Assembly: GCF_035918235.1 (NCBI RefSeq)
Contig: NZ_CP109485.1
Span: 8,037,001-8,101,000, forward strand
DNA length: 64,000 nt
Direction: 5' to 3'
Source of the DNA: Streptomyces sp. NBC_01445
GTDB lineage: Bacteria; Actinomycetota; Actinomycetes; Streptomycetales; Streptomycetaceae
The notes below the pieces were generated by a model that saw only the letters and a list, made by a program, of their open reading frames with translations, ran no database searches and was not told the DNA's origin. Position numbers and translations under genes: made by a program. Within the stretch, counting starts at the first letter, position 1. The number at the start of each line of letters is the position of its first letter. This document shows positions 1-8,032 of this stretch, in pieces.

Positions 1-733
1 GCTCGACAAGACGCTCACCTTCGTCCTCGGGCTGCTGCGCGACTACGGCCTGACCGACTTCTACCTCGAGCTCTCGACCAAGGACCCGGAGAAGTTCGTC
101 GGCTCCGACGAGATCTGGGAAGAGGCCACCGAGACACTGCGCCAGGTCGCCGAGAAGCAGGGCCTCCCGCTGGTCCCGGACCCGGGCGGCGCCGCCTTCT
201 ACGGCCCGAAGATCTCCGTCCAGGCGAAGGACGCCATCGGCCGCACCTGGCAGATGTCGACCGTGCAGCTCGACTTCAACCTGCCGGAGCGCTTCAACCT
301 GGAGTACACCGGCCCCGACGGCACCAAGCAGCGCCCGGTCATGATCCACCGCGCGCTGTTCGGCTCCATCGAACGGTTCTTCGCGGTGCTCCTCGAGCAC
401 TACGCGGGCGCCTTCCCGGCCTGGCTGGCGCCGGTGCAGGCGGTCGGCATCCCGATCGGCGACGCGCACATCCCGTACCTGGAGGAGTTCGCGGCCAAGG
501 CGAAGAAGAAGGGCCTGCGCGTCGACGTGGACTCCTCTTCGGACCGCATGCAGAAGAAGATCAGGAACGCGCAGAAGCAGAAGGTGCCGTTCATGATCAT
601 CGCGGGCGACGAGGACATGGCGGCCGGCGCCGTCTCCTTCCGCTACCGCGACGGCTCGCAGGAGAACGGCATCCCCGTCGACGAGGCGATCGAGAAGATC
701 GTCAAGGTCGTCGAGGAGCGCGTGCAGGTCTGA
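1..733 (+). CDS. thrS: Threonyl-tRNA synthetase, C-terminal part (5' end outside window)
   Basis: Class II aminoacyl-tRNA synthetase that charges tRNA-Thr in the cytoplasm. Only the last 243 residues are present, read from base 2. Visible are the end of the catalytic core, including motif 3 ([11 protein letters not shown], with the GxxR arginine) and the typical [10 protein letters not shown] strand, followed by the anticodon-binding domain (WLAPVQAV through SFRYRDGSQ) and the natural C terminus. The stop codon is TGA at 731-733. It is followed by a strong hairpin at 771-796 shared with the convergent channel gene. In mycobacteria thrS likewise precedes the HIT/pgsA/pimA cluster, which supports the identification. 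No anomalies are seen in the visible part. Confidence 0.97.
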   Translation, partial: LDKTLTFVLGLLRDYGLTDFYLELSTKDPEKFVGSDEIWEEATETLRQVAEKQGLPLVPDPGGAAFYGPKISVQAKDAIGRTWQMSTVQLDFNLPERFNLEYTGPDGTKQRPVMIHRALFGSIERFFAVLLEHYAGAFPAWLAPVQAVGIPIGDAHIPYLEEFAAKAKKKGLRVDVDSSSDRMQKKIRNAQKQKVPFMIIAGDEDMAAGAVSFRYRDGSQENGIPVDEAIEKIVKVVEERVQV

Positions 734-764
734 CGCCCGCCGCTCACGGCACGGACGTACGACA

Positions 765-1433
765 TCAGGGGGCCCCCGGGAAGTTTCCCGGGGGCCTCTC
801 GTCGCCGTCGCGCCGGAACACCTGGAACATCCAGGACGAGAACGAGCCCGTGATCGCCCCGAGCAGCGCCAGACCGCAGGCCATCAGCGCCACCGCCACC
901 AGGCGCCCGGCCGGGGTCACCGGGACCATGTCGCCGTATCCGACGGTCGACAGCGTCGAGCAGGCCCACCACACGGAGTCCCCGAAGGTATGGATCGTGG
1001 CGTGCGGCCGTCCGCGCTCGACCTGGTACATGGCCAGGGATGCGGCGAATCCGAGCAGCAAGGCGGACATGCCGGCGTAGGTCGCCACGCGCGCGTGCAG
1101 GCTGAGCCGCGGCTGTTCGTGCCGGCGCTGCACGGCGTCGTAGGTCCGCACGACCTGCAGCGGGCGCAGCAGGGGCAGCACTACGACCACCGCGTCCAGC
1201 CAGTGGCGATGCACGAACGAGAGCCCCTTGCCGCTGTGGCGCCACCTGACGGCGAAGTCCAGCACGAAGACGGCCCAGGCGGCGGCGGTCACCGCGAGAC
1301 ACGCGTCGCGCACCGCCTGCGGAAGCCCGTGTCCCAGGACTCTGATCGCGTACGACGCGAGGAACAGCAGGGCCGCCAGCGACAGCGGGGTCTCCATCCG
1401 GTGCTCCCACGGCGTCCGCCGTCTCTCGTCCAT
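765..1433 (-). CDS. Potassium channel family protein (two-pore-helix ion channel)
   Basis: A 222-residue integral membrane protein. The K+ selectivity filter TVGYGD is at residues 163-168, preceded by a pore helix (about 150-162), flanked by an outer helix (about 117-136) and an inner helix (about 177-197). Three further hydrophobic segments near residues 15-33, 45-63 and 80-96 suggest a reduced voltage-sensor-like N-terminal part; the region RPLQVVR (90-96) is only weakly S4-like, so voltage gating is not implied. Expected function is K+ permeation across the plasma membrane. It is divergently transcribed from the HIT gene, and its last codons form part of the thrS terminator. The family call is sure from the filter; the physiological role is unknown. 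Confidence 0.9.
   Translation of the reverse strand: MDERRRTPWEHRMETPLSLAALLFLASYAIRVLGHGLPQAVRDACLAVTAAAWAVFVLDFAVRWRHSGKGLSFVHRHWLDAVVVVLPLLRPLQVVRTYDAVQRRHEQPRLSLHARVATYAGMSALLLGFAASLAMYQVERGRPHATIHTFGDSVWWACSTLSTVGYGDMVPVTPAGRLVAVALMACGLALLGAITGSFSSWMFQVFRRDGDERPPGNFPGAP
771..796. terminator. Bidirectional hairpin terminator between thrS and the channel gene
   Basis: A perfect inverted repeat: arms GGCCCCCGGGAA and TTCCCGGGGGCC with only GT at the centre, so the practical loop is about 4 nt. It lies 37 nt after the thrS stop and overlaps the last codons of the convergent channel gene, so it probably ends transcription from both sides. There is no long T tract, as is common for streptomycete terminators. 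Confidence 0.8.
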
Positions 1434-1498
1434 CGGTCAAGGATCGCGGCCGGGGACCGGGACCTGCCCCGCCGACACGCTCCGAACGGGCGAAGCCA

Positions 1499-1504
1499 TA
1501 TGCT
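1499..1504 (+). promoter_or_regulatory. Candidate -10 box for a leaderless HIT-gene transcript
   Basis: TATGCT lies 7 nt before the ATG at 1512 and no Shine-Dalgarno sequence precedes that ATG. A TAnnnT box at this distance puts the transcription start on or next to the start codon, the arrangement of leaderless streptomycete mRNAs. I see no convincing -35 hexamer. Confidence 0.45.
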
Positions 1505-1511
1505 GCATCTC

Positions 1512-2066
1512 ATGACGAGTGAGCCGGAGCAGCACACGGGGCCGGTGGGTGAGCCGGACGGGTTCGGGCGCCTTTGGACGCCGCACCGGATGGCCTACAT
1601 CCAGGGGGAGAACAAGCCGACCGGACCGGGAGCCGACGACGGCTGTCCCTTCTGCGCCGCACCCGGCATGAGCGACGAGGAAGCGCTGATCGTGGCGCGC
1701 GGCGCGAGCGTCTACGCGATCCTCAACCTCTACCCGTACAACGGCGGGCACTTGATGGTGCTGCCGTACCGGCACGTCGCCGACTACACGGACCTGGACG
1801 ACGGCGAGACCGCCGAGCTGGCCCTCTTCACCAAGCACGCGATGGCCGCACTGCGCACCGCGTCCGGGGCGCACGGCTTCAACATCGGCATGAACCAGGG
1901 CGCGGTCGCGGGGGCCGGCATCGCCGCGCATCTGCACCAGCACATCGTTCCGCGCTGGGGCGGCGACACCAACTTCATGCCCGTCGTGGGACACACCAAG
2001 GTGCTGCCGCAGCTGCTCGGCGACACCAGGACCGCGCTCGCCAAGGCCTGGCCGGACGCCGACTGA
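1512..2066 (+). CDS. HIT-family nucleotide hydrolase/transferase, probable Ap4A phosphorylase
   Basis: A 184-residue histidine-triad protein. The active-site HxHxH motif is HLHQH at residues 140-144 (AAHLHQHIVPRW); an N-terminal CPFC (45-48) and the FNIGMNQG stretch before the triad also fit the family. The same position between thrS and pgsA in Mycobacterium tuberculosis is held by Rv2613c, a characterised Ap4A phosphorylase, so the probable reaction is phosphorolysis of diadenosine tetraphosphate to ATP and ADP; that is inferred from synteny and family, not shown here. I chose the second ATG (1512) because a -10-like TATGCT sits 7 nt upstream and fits leaderless translation; an in-frame ATG at 1500 would add MLHL. 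Confidence 0.9.
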   Translation: MTSEPEQHTGPVGEPDGFGRLWTPHRMAYIQGENKPTGPGADDGCPFCAAPGMSDEEALIVARGASVYAILNLYPYNGGHLMVLPYRHVADYTDLDDGETAELALFTKHAMAALRTASGAHGFNIGMNQGAVAGAGIAAHLHQHIVPRWGGDTNFMPVVGHTKVLPQLLGDTRTALAKAWPDAD

Positions 2067-2077
2067 GCCGATCGTGA

Positions 2078-2113
2078 CCGGCCGGCCGGGCTCGCACGCC
2101 CCGGGCCGGCCGG
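2078..2113. terminator. Hairpin between convergent HIT and membrane-protein genes
   Basis: Arms CCGGCCGGCC (2078-2087) and GGCCGGCCGG (2104-2113) form a 10-bp GC-only stem with a 16-nt loop. It sits in the gap between two convergent genes, so it probably terminates both. Confidence 0.6.
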
Positions 2114-2119
2114 GCCCGG

Positions 2120-3787
2120 CTACGCGTCGTACACGTCGGCGTTCGTGGGCGTCGGGGCCTGGACCAGGCCGCTGAGGAACGTCGAGCGCGTACCGAACTT
2201 CTCGGTGTCCACGCCGTTCTCCTCAAGCACCTTGATTGCCGCCGCGTGCACCACGCGCAGGACCGGGGTGGCCGTGCGCAGCGCGTCGTCCGCCATGAAG
2301 CGGTGGCGCCACGGCTTGTCCGCCCACGCGTGCCGCAGGCCGAAGGGCTCGGGCAGGATCAGCTTGCCGCCGATGAAGTCCAGGAGCGGCGGGTACCAGG
2401 TGAACGGCGCGCGGACCGCGAGGCGGACCACCTCGTCGGGCTCGATGAGGGGGAGCTTCTTCTCCACCGTCTCCCAGAACTTGATGGGCTTCGCGACTTC
2501 CTTCGTCTTCGGCTCGGGCTTCGTCGTGAACAGGGAGTGCACCGGGCCGAGCGCATGGCCCGTGACCTCGATGCGCAGCGTCTCGTGCAGTACCGTCACC
2601 GTGATCAGCATCGTGATCACCAACTGGCCGTCCCAGAGTGTGAACTGCACGCCCAGATAGTGGCGGTCGCCGCTGCCGAACTGCTGCTCGTTGCAGATCC
2701 GCTGTATCTCGTGGTTCTTGATCTGGAAGGCCTCGACGTCGGTGCCGCTGGGGCGCGCCACCTTCTTCACGTTCTCCCCGATCGGCGAGACGATCCAGTG
2801 CTTTATCGACGGCGTCGGGAACCCGCCCGTGTGCAGCGGGCCGCGCTCCAGGAGCCGCAGCTTGTCGTGGACCGCCCGTATGACGTCCCAGCTGCGGAAC
2901 GGGTGGATCTCCGCCCCCTCGTCGCGGGGGATCAGCTCCTCGGCGAGCTGCCAGCTGCCCCAGCGGGTGCCCATGCCGAGGATGCCCTTGGGCCCCGCGT
3001 AGAACACGGAATTCGACTGCTGCTCCGCGGTCAGCTTGGCGAGGCTCTGGCGCAGCCGCTCGGCGGCCGTCTCGCCCGGGCTGCCGGGCACCGCCTCCGG
3101 GATCTTGGCGCCGATGCCGCCGCCCGCGAGCAGGCTGTCCCAGCGCTCCCGCATGTCCTGCGCCGTGCGCTCGCAGATCTGCCGGGCCCACAGCCAGCCG
3201 ATCACGGGCGCCACGATCGCCCCCCGCAGATACCAGGCCCAGAAGCCCGTGAACGGCAGCTTGACCATGAAGATCACGGCGACGGCGGCGACCGCCACCA
3301 TCAGCGCCGTGAACAGCGCGGCCATGCGCTTGTTCTCCTGGCTGCCGATCATGCGGCGGACCTGGAAGACGAGCAGCCAGACGATCAGGCCGGGCAGGAA
3401 GAGCAGGCCGCACAGCGCCATCACGGCCGTGAGCCAGCTGTCGCGCTGCTTGCGGATCCGGTTCGCCGCGAGACAGTGCTCCACGACGACCTGCGGCTCG
3501 GTGCCGAAGGACTGGATGAGCGGCTTACGGGCACCGCCGAGCAGCCGGCCCTGGACGGCCCGCGAGAACGCCTCGCCCAGATTCGGCGCGGCCAGGGACC
3601 AAATGCCCTTCTTCACATCGGACTTGTGCCACTCGCTGTTGGCGGCGAGCAGATCGTCCACCTTCGCGTCCCGGTACGCCGCCGAAGCGAGGGCGTAGGT
3701 GGCCGCGGTCTGGCCCGCGGAGCCGTGCAACGGCACCTGCGCCCCGGGCCTGAAGTCGAATACGTCGTCCGCCACTGCCGCCCCCAT
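2120..3787 (-). CDS. Conserved membrane protein of unknown function
   Basis: A 555-residue protein I cannot assign to a named family. It starts MGAAVADDVFDFRPGAQ, has a soluble N-terminal part of about 115 residues (alanine-rich, with an ISP-like helical stretch), and three hydrophobic segments near 118-142, 155-176 and 183-203, the last rich in Trp. The remaining 350 residues look soluble and contain several beta-rich stretches (for example HYLGVQFTLWDGQLVITMLITVTV). Topology suggests a short membrane core with a large cytoplasmic or external C-terminal domain. It is a single-gene unit; a pair of 11-bp direct repeats lies just upstream at 3843-3870. The ATG could instead be a GTG a few codons in. 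Function unknown. Confidence 0.75.
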   Translation of the reverse strand: MGAAVADDVFDFRPGAQVPLHGSAGQTAATYALASAAYRDAKVDDLLAANSEWHKSDVKKGIWSLAAPNLGEAFSRAVQGRLLGGARKPLIQSFGTEPQVVVEHCLAANRIRKQRDSWLTAVMALCGLLFLPGLIVWLLVFQVRRMIGSQENKRMAALFTALMVAVAAVAVIFMVKLPFTGFWAWYLRGAIVAPVIGWLWARQICERTAQDMRERWDSLLAGGGIGAKIPEAVPGSPGETAAERLRQSLAKLTAEQQSNSVFYAGPKGILGMGTRWGSWQLAEELIPRDEGAEIHPFRSWDVIRAVHDKLRLLERGPLHTGGFPTPSIKHWIVSPIGENVKKVARPSGTDVEAFQIKNHEIQRICNEQQFGSGDRHYLGVQFTLWDGQLVITMLITVTVLHETLRIEVTGHALGPVHSLFTTKPEPKTKEVAKPIKFWETVEKKLPLIEPDEVVRLAVRAPFTWYPPLLDFIGGKLILPEPFGLRHAWADKPWRHRFMADDALRTATPVLRVVHAAAIKVLEENGVDTEKFGTRSTFLSGLVQAPTPTNADVYDA

Positions 3788-3842
3788 CGCCGCGCGCCTT
3801 CGCTCCTGCGGCTTTTCCCGACTTCCTTGCTCCGCACACCTG

Positions 3843-3870
3843 TTGATCAGGTCATCGGCTTGATCAGGTC
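3843..3870. repeat. Tandem direct repeat TTGATCAGGTC, candidate operator
   Basis: TTGATCAGGTC occurs at 3843-3853 and again at 3860-3870, a 17-bp period, each copy holding the palindrome TGATCA. The pair lies 56-83 nt upstream of the membrane-protein start (3787, minus strand), in the position expected for its promoter. No matching gene for a dedicated regulator is adjacent. Confidence 0.5.
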
Positions 3871-3978
3871 TTCAGCGTATCCGGGCGCACCGACATCCGT
3901 CAGGGGACGGCCGAAGCCGCCCGCCCGGAAGGGGACCGGGTGGGCGGCCTGGCTGTCGGGTGGCCGCGGGACGGCCAA

Positions 3979-6186
3979 CTACGAGACGTTCTCGGCCTGT
4001 TCACGCATCCTGTCGCCCAGCTGCGGGGGCATCGGCTCGTGCCGCGCGTACGCCCGGCTGAACCGCCCCGTGCCGTGCGACAGCGACCGCAGGTCCACCG
4101 CGTACCGGCCGATCTCGATCTCCGGGATCTCGGCCCGCACGAGTGTGCGAGACCCCGGTGCCTGTTCCGTGCCGACCACGCGGCCGCGCCGCCCCGACAG
4201 ATCGCTCATCACCGCGCCCACGTAGTCGTCGGCGACGAGCACCTGCACCTCGGCGACCGGCTCCAGGAGATGGATCCTCGCGTCCGCGGCCGCCTCCCGC
4301 AGTGCCAGCGCGCCCGCCGTCTGGAACGCCGCGTCGGAGGAGTCCACCGAGTGCGACTTCCCGTCGAGCAGCGTGATCCGCACATCGATGAGGGGATGGC
4401 CCGCGGCCACACCCTTCGCGGCCTGCGCCCGTACGCCCTTCTCCACGGACGGGATGAACTGCCGCGGCACCGCGCCGCCGACGACCTTGTCCACGAACTC
4501 GATGCCGGAGCCGTTCGGCAGCGGCTCCACCTCGATCTCGCAGATCGCGAACTGTCCGTGCCCGCCGGACTGCTTCACATGGCGCCCGCGGCCCGCCGAC
4601 CTGTCGGCGAACGTCTCCCTGAGCGAGACCTTGTGCGGGACGACGTCGACCTGGACGCCGTACCGGTTGCGCAGCCGCTCCAGGGCGACGTCGGCATGCG
4701 CCTCACCGAGGCACCACAGGACGACCTGGTGGGTGTCCTGGTTCTGTTCGAGCCGCATCGTGGGGTCCTCGGCGACCAGCCGGGACAGGCCCTGCGAGAG
4801 CTTGTCCTCGTCCGGCTTGCTGTGCGCCTGGATCGCCAGCGGGAGCAGCGGGTCCGGCATGTCCCACGGCTCCATGAGGAGCGGGTTGTCCTTGGCGGAG
4901 AGGGTGTCGCCGGTCTCCGCCCGGCCGAGCTTGGCGACGCACGCCAGGTCGCCGGCGATGCAGTGGGAGAGCACGCGCTGCTGCTTCCCGAACGGCGACG
5001 TCAGGGCGCCGATGCGTTCGTCGACGTCGTGGTCCTCGTGGCCGCGGTCGGCGAGGCCGTGTCCCGAGACATGCACCGTGTCGTCGGGGCGCAGGGTTCC
5101 GGAGAAGACCCGTACCAGCGAGATGCGGCCCACGTACGGATCGGATGCCGTCTTCACGACCTCGGCGACCAGGGGACCGTCCGGATCGCAGACGTTCACC
5201 GTGCGCGCCTCGCCCGACGGGGTGGTGACCACTGGGGCCGCGCGCTCCAGGGGAGTGGGGAAGCCGCCCGTGATGAGTTCGAGCAGCTCGACCGTGCCGA
5301 TGCCCTGCCGGGCGCCCTGCGCCGCGGGCGCCGCGGCCAGCACCGGGTGGAAGACACCGCGCGCCACGGCCCGCTCCAGGTCCCCGACCAGCGTCTTGTA
5401 GTCGATCTCCTCGCCGCTCAGATAGCGGTCCATGAGGGTCTCGTCCTCGCTCTCGGCGATGATCCCCTCGATCAGACGGTTGCGTGCCTCCTCGATGAGC
5501 GGCAGCTGATCGAGGTCGGGCTCGGACTCCTTGCGCTCGCCCGACGCGTAGTCGAACACACGCTGCGACAGGAGGCCTACGAGACCGGTCACGGGCGCGT
5601 GCCCGTCCGGCCCCGGCTCGCCGTGCAGCGGCAGGTAGAGCGGGATGACGGCGTCCGGGTCGTCGCCGCCGAAGAACGTCTCGCAGGTCCGCGTCATTTG
5701 TTCGAAGTCGGAGCGCGCCGCCTCCAGATGCGTGACCACGATGGCGCGTGGCATGCCGACCGCCGCGCACTCCTCCCACACCATGCGCGTCGCGCCCGCC
5801 ATGGTCTCGGGCCCGTCGGACGCCGAGACGACGAAGAGGGCCGCGTCCGCAGCCCGCAGACCGGCCCTCAGCTCCCCCACGAAATCCGCGTATCCGGGGG
5901 TGTCCAGAAGATTGATCTTGTACCCGTCCCATTCGAGGGGCACCAGTGAGAGCTGTACCGACCGCTGCTGCCGGTGCTCGATGTCGTCGTAGTCGGAAAC
6001 GGCGGTGCCGTCCTCCACCCGGCCCGCCCTGTTCACCGCCCCCGCGGTCAGCGCGAGAGCCTCCACCAATGTCGTCTTGCCGGATCCGCTGTGGCCGACC
6101 AGCACCACATTCCTCACGGACGAGGGGTGGTCGGCCGCCGTAGCCCTGCCGGCGGCTCCGGGGTGTGTATTCGCCTTGTCGCCCAT
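3979..6186 (-). CDS. Elongation factor G-like translational GTPase (EF-G2 type) with altered G motifs
   Basis: A 735-residue EF-G paralogue: GTPase domain, then domains II-V (for example GSGIEFVDKVVGGAVPRQFIPSVEKGV in domain IV). The P-loop is intact (GHSGSGKT, 31-38). The other nucleotide motifs differ from canonical EF-G: the switch I RGITI stretch reads RSVQL (75-79), so the Mg-binding Thr is replaced; DTPGH reads DTPGY (95-99), so the catalytic His is Tyr; and NKxD reads THLE (152-155). The start at 6186 has a GGGAGG ribosome-binding site 7 nt upstream; a longer frame exists but lacks one. The primary EF-G is presumably elsewhere. Similar second EF-Gs occur widely in actinobacteria; their role is unsettled. 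Confidence 0.9.
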   Translation of the reverse strand: MGDKANTHPGAAGRATAADHPSSVRNVVLVGHSGSGKTTLVEALALTAGAVNRAGRVEDGTAVSDYDDIEHRQQRSVQLSLVPLEWDGYKINLLDTPGYADFVGELRAGLRAADAALFVVSASDGPETMAGATRMVWEECAAVGMPRAIVVTHLEAARSDFEQMTRTCETFFGGDDPDAVIPLYLPLHGEPGPDGHAPVTGLVGLLSQRVFDYASGERKESEPDLDQLPLIEEARNRLIEGIIAESEDETLMDRYLSGEEIDYKTLVGDLERAVARGVFHPVLAAAPAAQGARQGIGTVELLELITGGFPTPLERAAPVVTTPSGEARTVNVCDPDGPLVAEVVKTASDPYVGRISLVRVFSGTLRPDDTVHVSGHGLADRGHEDHDVDERIGALTSPFGKQQRVLSHCIAGDLACVAKLGRAETGDTLSAKDNPLLMEPWDMPDPLLPLAIQAHSKPDEDKLSQGLSRLVAEDPTMRLEQNQDTHQVVLWCLGEAHADVALERLRNRYGVQVDVVPHKVSLRETFADRSAGRGRHVKQSGGHGQFAICEIEVEPLPNGSGIEFVDKVVGGAVPRQFIPSVEKGVRAQAAKGVAAGHPLIDVRITLLDGKSHSVDSSDAAFQTAGALALREAAADARIHLLEPVAEVQVLVADDYVGAVMSDLSGRRGRVVGTEQAPGSRTLVRAEIPEIEIGRYAVDLRSLSHGTGRFSRAYARHEPMPPQLGDRMREQAENVS

Positions 6187-6378
6187 GCCTTGCCTCCCGG
6201 TTACTTGCACGGTGAGGTGGCACCCCTGCTGAAGAGGGGGTCCCATTGGGCGCGGACACGCGGGACCCGCGATGGCGGCTCCGACGACGCCCGCGGTGTC
6301 TTCGAGCTTTGCACTCCGGTCATGGCGCGTCCATACGTCGTACGCGGTTCCCCGGGGCTCGCGGGTGCCCGTCGGCCA

Positions 6379-6402
6379 GTCACGCGCGCGCGTGACTACG
6401 AT
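6379..6402. promoter_or_regulatory. 18-bp perfect palindrome abutting a -10 box before pgsA
   Basis: GTCACGCGCGCGCGTGAC (6379-6396) is a perfect palindrome immediately followed by TACGAT (6397-6402), a plausible -10 box for the pgsA operon, whose ATG is at 6456. The palindrome occupies the spacer and -35 region, so a dimeric regulator bound there would compete with or recruit RNA polymerase. The gap is shared with the divergent EF-G2 gene. Confidence 0.5.
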
Positions 6403-6455
6403 GGGCCAGCCGGTGGCCAGAAGGGCCGCGCGGCCATCCGACCCTCGGGAAGGCC

Positions 6456-7130
6456 ATGCTGAACAAGTACGCGCGTGCATTTTTCACGCGTGTCCTCACA
6501 CCGTTCGCCGCGTTTCTCATCCGTCGCGGGGTCAGCCCCGACGCGGTCACGCTCCTCGGCACGGCCGGGGTCGTGGCGGGCGCACTGGTCTTCTTCCCCC
6601 GCGGGGAGTTCTTCTGGGGCACGATCGTCATCACGCTGTTCGTGTTCTCGGACCTCGTGGACGGCAACATGGCGCGCCAGCTCGGCCGCACCAGCCGCTG
6701 GGGCGCGTTCCTCGACTCCACGCTCGACCGCGTCGCCGACGGCGCGATCTTCGGTGGCCTCGCCCTCTGGTACGCGGGATCGGGCGACAACAACATGCTG
6801 TGCGCCGTCTCCATCTTCTGCCTCGCCAGCGGCCAGGTCGTGTCGTACACCAAGGCCCGCGGTGAGGCCATCGGCCTGCCCGTCGCGGTGAACGGCCTGG
6901 TGGAGCGCGCCGAGCGGCTCGTGATCACCCTCGTCGCCGCGGGCCTCGCGGGGCTGCACAAGTTCGGCGTCCCCGGCATCCAGATCGTGCTGCCGATCGC
7001 CCTGTGGGCCGTCGCCGCGGGCAGCCTCGTGACGCTGATCCAGCGGATGGTGACCGTCCGCAGGGAGTCGGCCGAGGCCGACGCGGAGGCCGCGGCAGAG
7101 GCTTCCCAGGAGAGCGGGACCGCATCGTGA
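6456..7130 (+). CDS. pgsA: CDP-alcohol phosphatidyltransferase, probable phosphatidylinositol phosphate synthase
   Basis: A 224-residue membrane enzyme of phospholipid synthesis. It carries the complete CDP-alcohol motif: D66, D69-G70, A73-R74, G83, D87 and D91, the metal- and CDP-binding residues. Several hydrophobic helices surround it and the charged tail (EAAAEASQESGTAS) is cytoplasmic. The context with an acyltransferase and a PimA-like mannosyltransferase matches mycobacterial pgsA1 (Rv2612c), so the product is most likely phosphatidylinositol phosphate made from CDP-diacylglycerol and inositol phosphate; this is a context inference, since the motif alone does not fix the alcohol. Ribosome-binding site GGGAAGG precedes the ATG. 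The stop overlaps the next start (GTGA). Confidence 0.92.
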   Translation: MLNKYARAFFTRVLTPFAAFLIRRGVSPDAVTLLGTAGVVAGALVFFPRGEFFWGTIVITLFVFSDLVDGNMARQLGRTSRWGAFLDSTLDRVADGAIFGGLALWYAGSGDNNMLCAVSIFCLASGQVVSYTKARGEAIGLPVAVNGLVERAERLVITLVAAGLAGLHKFGVPGIQIVLPIALWAVAAGSLVTLIQRMVTVRRESAEADAEAAAEASQESGTAS

Positions 7131-8032
7131 GCAACGCGCGCGAACGACTCGTCGACGCCCTTTACGGAGCGGGCTGGAGCACGGTCAAGAAGCTCCCGGA
7201 GCCCGTCGCGGTCCGCCTGGGCCGCACCATCGCCGACCTCGCGTGGAGGCGGCGCGGCAAGAGCGTCCTGCGCCTGGAGTCCAACCTCGCGCGCGTGGTG
7301 CCCGACGCCTCACCGGAGCGGCTCAAGCAGCTCTCCCGGGCGGGCATGCGCTCGTACCTGAGGTACTGGATGGAGTCGTTCCGGCTGCCGTCCTGGAGCG
7401 CCGACCGCGTACGGAACGGGTTCGACGTCGACGACGTCCACCACCTCACCGACGGCCTCGCCTCCGACAAGGGCGTCATCATCGCCCTGCCCCACCTGGG
7501 CAACTGGGACCTCGCGGGCGCCTGGGTCACCGCGAAGCTGGAGACCCCGTTCACGACGGTCGCCGAGCGGCTCAAGCCCGAGACCCTCTACGACCGCTTC
7601 GTGGCGTACCGCGAGAGCCTCGGCATGGAGGTCCTGCCGCACGAAGGCGGATCCGCCTTCGGCACGCTCGCCCGCCGGCTGCGCGCCGGTGGCCTGGTCT
7701 GCCTCGTCGCCGACCGCGATCTGTCCGAGTCCGGCGTCGAGGTGAAGTTCTTCGGCGACACCGCGCGCATGCCCGCGGGCCCCGCGATACTCGCCCAGCA
7801 GACCGGCGCCCTGCTCCTCCCGGTCACCCTCTGGTACGACGGGTCGCCCGTCATGCGCGGACGCATCCACGCGCCGATCGAGGTGCCCGAGACAGGTAAC
7901 CGCGCCGAAAAGACGTCTGTCATGACACAGGCGCTGGCCGATGCCTTCGCCACCGGCATCGCCGACCACCCGGAGGACTGGCACATGCTGCAGCGCCTGT
8001 GGCTCGCTGACCTCGAGGAGCGCCGACCGTGA
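7127..8032 (+). CDS. Lysophospholipid acyltransferase-family protein, probable PIM acyltransferase
   Basis: A 301-residue LpxL/HtrB-like acyltransferase. The catalytic HX4D motif is H123-LGNW-D128. It lies between pgsA and the mannosyltransferase gene, just as Rv2611c (PIM acyltransferase PatA) does in M. tuberculosis, so the likely role is acylation of a phosphatidylinositol mannoside at the inner membrane face. There is no obvious signal peptide. The GTG start at 7127 overlaps the pgsA stop by 3 bases (GTGA), and the stop overlaps the pimA GTG in the same way, implying strict translational coupling of the three genes. The acceptor lipid is inferred from context; the family assignment is firm. 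Confidence 0.88.
   Translation: MSNARERLVDALYGAGWSTVKKLPEPVAVRLGRTIADLAWRRRGKSVLRLESNLARVVPDASPERLKQLSRAGMRSYLRYWMESFRLPSWSADRVRNGFDVDDVHHLTDGLASDKGVIIALPHLGNWDLAGAWVTAKLETPFTTVAERLKPETLYDRFVAYRESLGMEVLPHEGGSAFGTLARRLRAGGLVCLVADRDLSESGVEVKFFGDTARMPAGPAILAQQTGALLLPVTLWYDGSPVMRGRIHAPIEVPETGNRAEKTSVMTQALADAFATGIADHPEDWHMLQRLWLADLEERRP

Noticed and set aside
2246-4225. 659-codon plus-strand frame opposite the membrane protein and EF-G2 genes
   Set aside because: Composition is that of a reverse-complement shadow; it crosses the gap between two well-supported minus-strand genes.
6187-6480. N-terminal extension of the EF-G2 frame
   Set aside because: The extra 98 residues have no family similarity and the ATG at 6186 has a good ribosome-binding site, so the extension is intergenic.
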